From: Oscillospiraceae bacterium
Lineage (GTDB): Bacteria > Bacillota > Clostridia > Christensenellales > Aristaeellaceae
Assembly: GCA_031282605.1 (NCBI GenBank)
Contig: JAITDK010000097.1
Coordinates: 1-11,869, forward strand
DNA: 11,869 nucleotides
Direction: 5' to 3'
Made by a program: the position numbers and the translations under genes. The notes beneath the pieces are model-generated. The model saw nothing but the letters and a program-made list of their open reading frames with translations. It did no database searches and was not told where the DNA came from. This document shows positions 1 to 6,794 of this stretch, piece after piece (position 1 is the first letter of the stretch; each line of letters begins with the position of its first letter).

Positions 1-3
1 GTA

Positions 4-243
4 GAATGTGTATCACGATGGTCCAGGCGAAGCCTGGTCCGGATTCGAAAGGGCGGATAGCCCTTCGCAGGGTCTGGGACAGAGTCCCAGGCTCCCCGCA
101 GGGACGTTCCTCGTTCCCCGTTCCCCCGTTCCAACTCCTGCGCCCCGCCAGTAAAAATACAATAGAGGAATAGTCATCTTACACCATAGTGGCGGGGCGC
201 CACAAACTTACGCGCGCATTCGATCCGCAGATCGAACAGCGCG
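4..243. repeat. Left copy of a long multi-hairpin inverted repeat
   Basis: This non-coding element reappears in reverse complement at 2283-2563. It is a chain of short hairpins: ccaggc-gaa-gcctgg near 23-37, aagggc/gccctt near 48-66, ctgggac-aga-gtcccag near 77-93, a pair of arms gcgccccgcca / tggcggggcgc about 40 bases apart (near 150-200), and ttcgatc-cgca-gatcgaa near 219-236. Stems are kept between the two copies while loops and spacers differ. No protein is apparent. It may start before the window. I read it as a dispersed intergenic repeat of the host genome; its mobility is not shown here. Confidence 0.8.
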
Positions 244-327
244 CCCCCGTCGACAGCGACTATCGCAGCTGACAAGCGGCCGTAAAATCCCCTTTAAGCA
301 ATGCGGCCCCATCTCACAAATTCCCTC

Positions 328-356
328 TTGACAGACCCCGCACATCCCTGTATACT
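328..356 (+). promoter_or_regulatory. SigA-type promoter of the symporter gene
   Basis: A perfect TTGACA (328-333) is followed after exactly 17 bases by TATACT (351-356). Transcription should start near 363, so the message begins just upstream of the T-box stem I. The stretch 244-327 between the repeat and this promoter holds nothing I recognise. Confidence 0.88.
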
Positions 357-362
357 TCAGCG

Positions 363-640
363 CATATCAAAGGCAATGAACGGAAAAGCAGTAGCTCTAT
401 CAATCCTCATCAAGAGAGCCGATGGGTGGTGCGAATCGGTTGAGGGATCAGGGTGAATTACAGTCCGGGAGCCGCAGACTCGATTATAAAGAGTGTTTTA
501 TAAAAAGGGTTTGACGGGAGCGCCCGTTACAGCGCTGGGGCGTGATTGCGCCCGACGAGCGTACGCGTCGCGAGGCCGTACGGAATCAAGGTGGTACAGC
601 GGGTTAACCGCCCTTGGAATTATTCCAAGGGCGGTTTTGT
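363..640 (+). promoter_or_regulatory. T-box leader, specifier probably UAC (tyrosine)
   Basis: A T-box leader senses uncharged tRNA and allows readthrough when the cognate amino acid is scarce. Stem I shows the AGTA bulge (390-393), AGAGAG (413-418), and a distal stem ccgat/atcgg (419-423 with 435-439) closing a loop that contains GGTG. The specifier side reads GAATTACAG (455-463). With the usual pattern GAA-N-codon-purine, the codon is UAC (459-461) followed by A. Reading UUA (Leu) would leave C in the purine position. The T-box core AAGGTGGTACAGCG lies at 588-601. Its antiterminator pairs AAGG and GCGG with CCGC and CCTT (to 615) around a 7-base bulge. The bulge UGGU would pair with ACCA-ending tRNA, which fits tRNA-Tyr. 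The last bulge base is A where the consensus has C. Confidence 0.9.
606..638 (+). terminator. T-box intrinsic terminator
   Basis: A perfect 14-bp stem (606-619 with 623-636) has a 3-base loop, and four Ts at 635-638 overlap the stem end. Its 5' arm shares 606-615 with the antiterminator, so the two folds exclude each other, as expected for a T-box switch. Confidence 0.92.
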
Positions 641-671
641 ATTCTTCTATCTGGAATATCTGGTCTTAAAA

Positions 672-680
672 CGAGGAGGT
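672..680 (+). promoter_or_regulatory. Ribosome binding site that fixes the symporter start
   Basis: CGAGGAGGT sits directly against an ATG at 681 (no spacing) and 6 bases before an ATG at 687. The second is therefore the likely start. Longer in-frame starts upstream would lie inside the T-box leader. Confidence 0.85.
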
Positions 681-686
681 ATGGGC

Positions 687-2222
687 ATGATCATCAAGGC
701 GGGGTTACTGGCGCTGTTTGTGGCGGTATCATTGGCCGTGGGGTTCGCGATGCGTTCGCGGAACCGCTCGGTAGACAGTTTCGTGTTGGGCGGACGGTCG
801 GTGGGCCCGTGGCTGACCGCGTTCGCGTATGGGACGTCATATTTTTCGGCGGTTGTGTTTGTCGGATACGCGGGGCAGTTCGGATGGCGGTTCGGGATAT
901 CGGCGATATGGATAGGGCTAGGCAACGCGTTCATCGGCTCGTTGCTGGCGTGGGTTGTGCTCGCGCGGCGCACCAGATTGATCACTCGCCACCTGGGCAG
1001 CGCGACAATGCCCGACTTCTTTGGGAAGAGGCTGAACTCAAGCAGCCTGAAGCTGGCCGCGTCTGTCATCACGTTCATATTCCTGATCCCATACACCGCA
1101 TCGCTGTACAACGGTTTATCGCGGCTGTTTGAGATGGCGTATCACGTGGATTTCGTCGTGTGCATAGTGATCATGGCGGTCATAACGGGCGTATACGTCA
1201 TCATAGGCGGATACACGGCGACTGCAATCAACGACTTTATTCAAGGGATAATCATGCTGCTCGGCATCGTACTGGTCGTCGGCGCGGTATTGAATGTGAA
1301 CGGGGGCTTCGCCGGATCGTTGAAGGCTCTGTCAAACGTCGGCGATCCCGCGACAACGGATATGCCGGGCGCGTTCGCGTCGATATTCGGGCCGAACCCG
1401 CTGGATCTGCTGGGGGTCGTACTGCTCACATCCGTCGGCACGTGGGGTTTGCCTCAGATGGTTGCGAAGTATTACTCAATCAAGTCCGAGAAGAACATAT
1501 CGACCGGCACCGTCATATCGACCGTGTTCGCGATATTCGTCTCGGGCGGCTGCTACTTCCTGGGCGGGTTCGGGCGGCTGTTCCCCGTAAACGTTGCGGT
1601 TCAGGGGTATGACGCGGTGATCCCCGCGATGCTCAGCGGATTCTCCGACTGGCTGATCGGTGTGGTGATCGTGCTGGTGTTCGCGGCAAGCATATCCACC
1701 CTGTCCTCGCTGGTCATGTCAAGCGCGTCCACGTTCACGCTGGACTTCCTAAGAGGACGTATAGTCAAGGACATGGATGAGAAAAAGCAGCTGAAAACGA
1801 TACGCTTGCTGATTGCGGTGTTTATCGTGATCGCATCGGTGATAGCGATCGTACAGTACAAGGGCGGATTGACGTTTATCGCGCAGATGATGGGCATATC
1901 ATGGGGCACACTGGCCGGAGCGTTCCTCGCGCCGTTCCTGTACTCTCTGTACGGGCGATGGCTAACCCGCGCGGCGGTGTGGGTGAACTTTATATTCGCC
2001 ATGCTGGTGATGATACTGAACGTGTTCGCGCGGCCGTCTTTCCCTGCGATCATACAGTCGCCAATCAACTGCGGCGCGTTCGTGATGCTCGCGGGTTTGG
2101 TGATCGTGCCAGCGGTCAGCTTGGTTACGCCGAAACTGGGCAAGGATCATCTGGATAGCGTCTTTTCCTGCATTGAGCCGGATACGGACGGAACAGGGAG
2201 ACAGTTCCTAAAGGCGGAGTAA
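687..2222 (+). CDS. Sodium:solute symporter (SSS family), probable tyrosine-responsive transporter
   Basis: This 511-residue integral membrane protein belongs to the SSS family, whose members use the sodium gradient to import amino acids, sugars or other solutes. Visible marks are a first membrane helix at residues 5-22, the family motif FVLGGRSVGPW at 32-42, the signature GGYTATAINDFIQG at 174-187, and the serine/threonine-rich helix AASISTLSS at 333-341 that in the family helps form a sodium site. I see about 12-13 hydrophobic segments and a normal family length. The tail after the last helix is short and polar. The substrate cannot be read from the protein alone. The T-box leader with a probable UAC specifier points to tyrosine or a related compound (inference). 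The gene stands alone and no clear terminator follows it before the right-hand repeat. Confidence 0.93.
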   Translation: MIIKAGLLALFVAVSLAVGFAMRSRNRSVDSFVLGGRSVGPWLTAFAYGTSYFSAVVFVGYAGQFGWRFGISAIWIGLGNAFIGSLLAWVVLARRTRLITRHLGSATMPDFFGKRLNSSSLKLAASVITFIFLIPYTASLYNGLSRLFEMAYHVDFVVCIVIMAVITGVYVIIGGYTATAINDFIQGIIMLLGIVLVVGAVLNVNGGFAGSLKALSNVGDPATTDMPGAFASIFGPNPLDLLGVVLLTSVGTWGLPQMVAKYYSIKSEKNISTGTVISTVFAIFVSGGCYFLGGFGRLFPVNVAVQGYDAVIPAMLSGFSDWLIGVVIVLVFAASISTLSSLVMSSASTFTLDFLRGRIVKDMDEKKQLKTIRLLIAVFIVIASVIAIVQYKGGLTFIAQMMGISWGTLAGAFLAPFLYSLYGRWLTRAAVWVNFIFAMLVMILNVFARPSFPAIIQSPINCGAFVMLAGLVIVPAVSLVTPKLGKDHLDSVFSCIEPDTDGTGRQFLKAE

Positions 2223-2282
2223 TTGGATGTGAGCTTAGTGAGGGTTGCGAGACGAGAGGTTCGGCTGTTCGCTGCGGCGGGA

Positions 2283-2563
2283 CGCTGTTCGATCTGCGGA
2301 TCGAATGCGCTTTAAGTTACTGGCGCCCCGCCACTATGGCGTGGCTTGACAATTACCTTAGGGCATTTTTACTGGCGGGGCGCAGGGTTGGAACGATGGA
2401 ACGATGGAACGGTGGAACGATGGAACGGTGGAACGAGGAACGCCCCCCTTCCCCCCGAGGGGGGTGCACGGGGGTTTCGGGACTCTGTCCCGGACCCTGC
2501 GAAGGGCTTTCAGCCCTTTCGAATCCTGACCAGGCTTCGCCTGGACCATCGTGATGCACATTC
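2283..2563. repeat. Right copy of the long multi-hairpin inverted repeat
   Basis: This is the reverse complement of the element at 4-243, with the same order of hairpins. It differs mainly by an expanded 8-bp tandem repeat (2389-2436), an extra GC-rich stretch (about 2441-2475) and a diverged interior between the gcgccccgcca arms (2321-2331 and 2372-2382). Where the left copy has tgggac/gtccca, this one has cgggac/gtcccg, a compensated base-pair change. Small open frames across it are not genes: they are made of the tandem repeat and have no ribosome site. The rest of the gap to spoIVA (2564-2693) holds nothing I recognise. Confidence 0.82.
2389..2436. repeat. 8-bp tandem repeat, six copies
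   Basis: Six head-to-tail units of TGGAACGA or TGGAACGG lie inside the right-hand element. The left-hand element carries only a short, degenerate version near 115-136. Copy number therefore varies between copies. Confidence 0.9.
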
Positions 2564-2693
2564 CATCGGCTTCGACCAGCGGGTTACGCTCCGATAGTCT
2601 GCTTCGTAGCGCAATGCGCCTCCCCGTTCCATGGTTTTAGCACGGGGTGGGTTGGGGGGTGAGTTGAGCGCGGTTTCCCCCACTATACTGGTG

Positions 2694-2720
2694 ATAAACC
2701 CTCAACCACGCGCATACCTT
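2694..2720 (+). promoter_or_regulatory. SigE-type (mother-cell) promoter of spoIVA
   Basis: ATA (2694-2696), a 16-base spacer and CATACCTT (2713-2720) match the known SigE arrangement ATA-N16-CATACANT with one mismatch. It lies about 60 bases before the spoIVA start. spoIVA is a classic SigE gene in Bacillus subtilis, which supports the reading. Confidence 0.75.
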
Positions 2721-2763
2721 CTTCCAGACCAGCCAGTAGGGACGCGGCACGCCGTTGTCCGTT

Positions 2764-2771
2764 AAAGGAGG
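2764..2771 (+). promoter_or_regulatory. Ribosome binding site that fixes the spoIVA start
   Basis: AAAGGAGG ends 7 bases before the ATG at 2779. An in-frame ATG at 2755 lies upstream of this site and is not the start. Confidence 0.9.
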
Positions 2772-2778
2772 ATGCGCA

Positions 2779-4257
2779 ATGGAATCCTTTGACCTGTACC
2801 GTGACATCGCAGAACGGACGAACGGGGACATCTATATCGGCGTCGTCGGACCCGTCCGTACGGGTAAGTCTACATTTATCAGCCGGATGATGGACCAAAT
2901 GGTCACGCCGCTCATCGATAATCCGCACAAACGTATGCGTGTGATCGACGAATTGCCCCAGAGCGGCAGCGGCCGCACTATCATGACCACCCAACCCAAG
3001 TTCGTGCCCGACGAAGCCGTCGAGGTCTCGCTCAGCGATAGCGCCACCGCTAACGTCCGCCTGGTGGATTGCGTCGGCTACCTGATCCCCGGCGCGCTGG
3101 GTACATCAGAGGGCGAAGCCGCACGCATGGTGCATACACCGTGGTACGACGAGGATATCCCCTTCGAAGACGCCGCCGAGATAGGCACTCGCAAGGTAAT
3201 CAACGACCATAGCACGCTGGGATTGGTCGTCACAACCGACGGCAGCTTCACCGAACTCCCTCGCAGCGCCTACACCGAAGCTGAAGAACGCGTCGTGCGC
3301 GAACTAAAAGCGCTGCATAAACCGTTTGTCGTCGTCCTCAACAGCGCCTTGCCCTCGCGCCCCGAAACGCAGCAGCTCAAACAACTGCTGGAAGCGAAGT
3401 ATTCCGTTCCCGTATCCGCTGTGGACGTCAAGAACATGACCACCGACGATATATCCGAATTGCTCAACAGCCTGTTAATGGCGTTCCCGATGCGCGAGTT
3501 CAGGATCGAACTGCCCAACTGGACGCAGGCGCTCGACGAGAAACACTGGCTGCTGCAATCTCTGCTGGAAACGGCCGGCGCGGCCGAGATGGAATCGCCG
3601 CTGATGCGCGACCAAGCCGCGTTCGCCAGCGCTATAAGCAAGAACGAGTACGCGGACCCCGCGCTTCCGGTTTCCGCCAAACTGGGCGAAGGCTCCGTGA
3701 CATACCAGCTTCCGCTGAAGGAAGGCCTGTTTAACAAGATACTCGGCGAGGAGGCGGGCACCGAGATTCGCGGCGACGCGCACCTGCTCTCCCTGCTGAA
3801 GGATCTGGTATACGCCAAAAAGGAATACGACCGCATAGCCGACGCGCTCTCGGCGGTTCGGCAGACGGGCTACGGTCTGGTGGTGCCCACCTTATCCGAA
3901 TTGACGCTTCAGCAGCCCGAGATTGTTAAGCAAGGCAACCGTTTCGGCGTGAGACTGAAGGCCAGCGCGCCGTCGCTGCACCTAATCCGCACCGATATCA
4001 CTACCGAGGTAACGCCCGTCGTCGGGACTGAGCAGCAGTCCGAGGAACTGGTGCAGTACCTGCTATCAGAATTCGAGCAGAATCCGGAACAAATATGGGA
4101 GACCAACTTCTTTGGCAAGTCGCTGCATGACATGGTTCGTGAAGGCCTGTCTACAAAACTGTCCAACATGCCTGTAGACGCGCAGGAGAAGGTGCAGGAT
4201 ACCCTCACCAAGATCGTTAACGAGGGCAGCGGCGGGATGATCTGCATACTCCTCTGA
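2779..4257 (+). CDS. spoIVA: Stage IV sporulation protein A (SpoIVA), spore-coat scaffold ATPase
   Basis: SpoIVA binds the outer forespore membrane in the mother cell and polymerises with ATP hydrolysis to form the basement layer on which the coat assembles. The product has 492 residues, the same as the B. subtilis protein. The Walker A motif GPVRTGKST is at 24-32 with the key lysine at 30. The conserved IMTT threonines are at 70-71. The Walker B-like LVDCVGY has its aspartate at 97. These positions match the B. subtilis numbering as I recall it. The C-terminal region, which polymerises and localises the protein in the family, is complete and ends with the conserved NEGSGG stretch and hydrophobic residues. 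It is transcribed alone, from a SigE-type promoter at 2694-2720 to a terminator at 4307-4343. Common neighbours of spoIVA in other genomes are not seen here. Confidence 0.98.
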   Translation: MESFDLYRDIAERTNGDIYIGVVGPVRTGKSTFISRMMDQMVTPLIDNPHKRMRVIDELPQSGSGRTIMTTQPKFVPDEAVEVSLSDSATANVRLVDCVGYLIPGALGTSEGEAARMVHTPWYDEDIPFEDAAEIGTRKVINDHSTLGLVVTTDGSFTELPRSAYTEAEERVVRELKALHKPFVVVLNSALPSRPETQQLKQLLEAKYSVPVSAVDVKNMTTDDISELLNSLLMAFPMREFRIELPNWTQALDEKHWLLQSLLETAGAAEMESPLMRDQAAFASAISKNEYADPALPVSAKLGEGSVTYQLPLKEGLFNKILGEEAGTEIRGDAHLLSLLKDLVYAKKEYDRIADALSAVRQTGYGLVVPTLSELTLQQPEIVKQGNRFGVRLKASAPSLHLIRTDITTEVTPVVGTEQQSEELVQYLLSEFEQNPEQIWETNFFGKSLHDMVREGLSTKLSNMPVDAQEKVQDTLTKIVNEGSGGMICILL

Positions 4258-4306
4258 TATAGGTTCGCAGGTTCAGCCGGCTTACACAAATGAAAGCAGC
4301 ACGGCA

Positions 4307-4343
4307 AAACACCCCGCAGGGTTGGCGGGGTGTTTCTTTTTTT
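4307..4343 (+). terminator. Intrinsic terminator after spoIVA
   Basis: A perfect 11-bp stem AAACACCCCGC / GCGGGGTGTTT (4307-4317 with 4325-4335) has a 7-base loop and is followed by C and seven Ts (4337-4343). It should separate spoIVA from the next operon. Confidence 0.93.
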
Positions 4344-4398
4344 GGCAAGGCGGCACGGAGCAAGGTTAACCCTTCCGCGGCTCGCCGAGGCTCCTGCC

Positions 4399-4428
4399 CG
4401 CCGCCGCGGCAGAGGGGGGTTCCCCGAC
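4399..4428 (-). repeat. Small GC-rich dispersed element, partial copy
   Basis: On the minus strand this reads GGGGAACC, then CCTCTGCCGCGGCGGC, the core shared with the copies at 7469-7536, 7672-7737 and 7937-7983. Its ends are less clear than in the other copies. Confidence 0.55.
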
Positions 4429-4439
4429 GAATTCCTGAA

Positions 4440-4466
4440 ATATAATCGACAGCCTGGACATATAAT
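4440..4466 (+). promoter_or_regulatory. SigE-type promoter candidate for the GLUG operon
   Basis: ATA (4440-4442), a 16-base spacer and CATATAAT (4459-4466) have the same geometry as the spoIVA promoter, with one mismatch to CATACANT. The TATAAT inside it (4461-4466) could instead be a SigA -10, but no TTGACA-like -35 lies 16-18 bases upstream. Confidence 0.6.
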
Positions 4467-4484
4467 GCGACGGATAACATGTGT

Positions 4485-4491
4485 AAAGGAG
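4485..4491 (+). promoter_or_regulatory. Ribosome binding site that fixes the GLUG gene start
   Basis: AAAGGAG stands 8 bases before the ATG at 4500. The in-frame ATG at 4479 lies upstream of it and the one at 4494 is only 2 bases away, so 4500 is preferred. Confidence 0.8.
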
Positions 4492-4499
4492 CGATGCGT

Positions 4500-6794
4500 A
4501 TGCCGGTCAACGTGAATGCCGAAAAGGCGACCATCAAGATACATGACGCCGCCGGACTGGCGGCTGTCAAGAGCAACGCGGAGTATGAGCTGGCCTGCGA
4601 CATAGCGCTTGGCGGACGCTGGCATACGCTGGAAGGGATATCCAACATATCGTTCTACGGCAACGGCCATCAGATCAAGAATATGACCGCGCCGCTGTTT
4701 GGGCATCTGGTTCAGTCAAGAATAATGCATCTGCGCGTGGAAGCGCGCGTGACGCGGCAAGCGGAGCGGTATACCGGTGCGCTGCTGCGCACGGGTATCA
4801 GGGTGACGCTGTCCGGCTGCTCGGTCAACGGCACGGTTGACGGCGCGGAGTATGTCGGCGGCCTGGCCGGCGACCTCAGCCAATCCACGTTGACCAACTG
4901 CGCCAACGTGGCCACCATATCCGGCGAGCAGTACGTAGGCGGGCTTGTAGGATGCGTATCCCACTCCAGCGTGACCGAGAACACCAATAGCGGACAGCTT
5001 AAAGCCGTGAGCCGCGCTATGTATGCCGGGGGCGTCGCCGGCTACGCGCAGGATCAATCATATATCGCGGACAACGTCAATACCGGGCCGCTGGTCGGTT
5101 TCGGGTTCCATTGTCTGGGCGGGATCGTGGGCGGCGTGCGCGACGTGCGCGTGTTCTCCGGCAACGTCAACAAGGGAATGATACAGGGGCGGCGGTTCAC
5201 GGGCGGGATTGCGGGCATGGCGGATTCGTCGGCCATCGAGCGCAACCACAACCTGGGACCCGTCACATGCGCCCTTGATAACGTGGGCGGCATAGTGGGC
5301 TACGCGTTCAAGCCCCCCGTGCTGATACGCGGCAACACATCCGCCGGCGCGGTCGAGGGTCAGGCTGATTTCACGGGCGGCATATGCGGATTCGCGGGCG
5401 AAGGATCCACGATCATCGACAACACGGTCTCCTGCCCGACGATCAGGGGCATGGGCAGCGTCGGAAGGATACTGGGCGGCGGCGATGCCTTGCTATCCAA
5501 CACGAGGGTGAACGGGCAATGCGTCGTCATAGGGCCAACGCCTCCGCTGATGTACTTCAAGGAATCCATCGTCACGGTGGATAATCCGGAATATGGCGTC
5601 AATGGCCGCCATGGCGAGTCGTTCATCTGTCCGGAAGGCATGGCGGCGACGGGCATATGGATGCTGTGCGCGCCCAAATCCACCGTAGAGGTATCCGAGA
5701 ATGAGACGGGCGCACGGGAGCGATCCAGCGTTATTACGCCTGAGGGACAAACCGACGGCGGTCAGCCGGTGCAGGATCAAACGGTCAGCCAAGTCGAGGC
5801 CGGGATCGCCGTACTCAGCCGCTCTTTTGAACAGATTGTGACGTCGTTGGGTCTGGGTGTGACGGCTCTGTCACGCGTATTCCAGACCGACGTCGATCTG
5901 CTGCAGCCGATGCTGGCGCGCGACCGCGACACGCTGCGCACACTGCGGCTGCTGCAGTCCACGCTTAACGCGTACATGGAGTATTGCGACAATATCGACC
6001 CGGGCAACGATCTAGACTATGTCAGCGCGCCCACGCGGGCTGATCCGACCGCGCTGCTCGCTGCGAAGGTGGTGCGCGTAGTGCTGAAGCTCTCCGCCGA
6101 AACGACTCAAACGCCGTTGGAAGGCGTGCCGGTCACCGCGGCCTGCGAGGGATTCAGCAAGACGTTTTACTCGGACGCCGAGGGCCAGGCGATAATCGAG
6201 GGGCTTCCGGCGGGGACATACGACGTTAAGGAGGACTCCGCCCCCGCGCTGTACCTGCGCGACAGCGATGTACATCGCTTGATCGTCCAGGACGACGGCG
6301 AATATGTATGGGAAGGGCGGCTGGGTCTGCACTGGGGCGACCTGATCATGGTGACGATACCGCACAAACGCGACGACTCCGCGCTGTTCCTGCACGGTGA
6401 GATATGGGCTGCGCATCCCGAAAAACCCGCCGCCGAAGCGAACGTCCCGCCGCGAACGCCGTCGAAGCCCACCGCCGCGCCTAAGTATATCAAGACGGTC
6501 GATCAACGCGGCCGCATCGTAGACGCGCCGCGATTCGCGAACGCGGCTCATCCGCCGGAGCCTGACGCCTACGCGAAGGCTGCCGCGCGGGAAGTGATAG
6601 AATCGGTGCTGGGCGCGGGCGCGCAGCCGGGCGCGGGGGATCCGTATGACCAGGTTAAAACGAATGACACGATTCAAGCGATCGAACGTTCGCGCGGCGG
6701 GGTTGCGCAATCGGCCGACGCGGCGGAGGATATCACGGACGGCGGCGCGGATATGACGGCCTTGTCGATGAATAAAGGGCGTGAAATGCAATGA
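4500..6794 (+). CDS. GLUG-repeat protein with CnaB-like domain, no signal peptide
   Basis: I do not recognise a named gene. The 764-residue product begins with a strand-rich segment (YELACDIALGG at about 21-31, then YGNGHQIKN) typical of the start of GLUG-type beta-solenoids. Seven GG-(L/I/V)-x-G motifs follow at residues 120, 147, 177, 207, 235, 263 and 293, spaced 26-30 residues apart. A helical, possibly coiled segment covers about 426-500. A CnaB/SpaA-like beta-sandwich covers about 515-620 (LEGVPVTA, YSDAEGQAIIEGLPAGTYDVKE). The tail is rich in Ala, Pro and charged residues. Such domains usually sit in secreted or surface proteins, yet there is no signal peptide, membrane helix or LPxTG motif. 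The SigE-type promoter and the spoIVA neighbour suggest a spore coat or outer-layer protein made in the mother cell (inference). A phage appendage is the alternative. Its stop overlaps the next start by ATGA. Confidence 0.85.
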   Translation: MPVNVNAEKATIKIHDAAGLAAVKSNAEYELACDIALGGRWHTLEGISNISFYGNGHQIKNMTAPLFGHLVQSRIMHLRVEARVTRQAERYTGALLRTGIRVTLSGCSVNGTVDGAEYVGGLAGDLSQSTLTNCANVATISGEQYVGGLVGCVSHSSVTENTNSGQLKAVSRAMYAGGVAGYAQDQSYIADNVNTGPLVGFGFHCLGGIVGGVRDVRVFSGNVNKGMIQGRRFTGGIAGMADSSAIERNHNLGPVTCALDNVGGIVGYAFKPPVLIRGNTSAGAVEGQADFTGGICGFAGEGSTIIDNTVSCPTIRGMGSVGRILGGGDALLSNTRVNGQCVVIGPTPPLMYFKESIVTVDNPEYGVNGRHGESFICPEGMAATGIWMLCAPKSTVEVSENETGARERSSVITPEGQTDGGQPVQDQTVSQVEAGIAVLSRSFEQIVTSLGLGVTALSRVFQTDVDLLQPMLARDRDTLRTLRLLQSTLNAYMEYCDNIDPGNDLDYVSAPTRADPTALLAAKVVRVVLKLSAETTQTPLEGVPVTAACEGFSKTFYSDAEGQAIIEGLPAGTYDVKEDSAPALYLRDSDVHRLIVQDDGEYVWEGRLGLHWGDLIMVTIPHKRDDSALFLHGEIWAAHPEKPAAEANVPPRTPSKPTAAPKYIKTVDQRGRIVDAPRFANAAHPPEPDAYAKAAAREVIESVLGAGAQPGAGDPYDQVKTNDTIQAIERSRGGVAQSADAAEDITDGGADMTALSMNKGREMQ

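Noticed and set aside
455..463. UUA (leucine) as T-box specifier
   Set aside because: It would put C where a purine normally follows the codon; UAC followed by A fits the usual spacing.
546..686. Longer start for the symporter inside the leader
   Set aside because: The in-frame extension overlaps the T-box core and terminator, and the strong ribosome site lies directly before 687.
1..2563. Composite transposon with insertion sequences at both ends
   Set aside because: The inverted elements encode no transposase and I see no flanking target duplication within the window.
2336..2597. Small open frames on both strands
   Set aside because: They consist of the 8-bp tandem repeat and hairpin DNA of the right-hand element and have no ribosome site.
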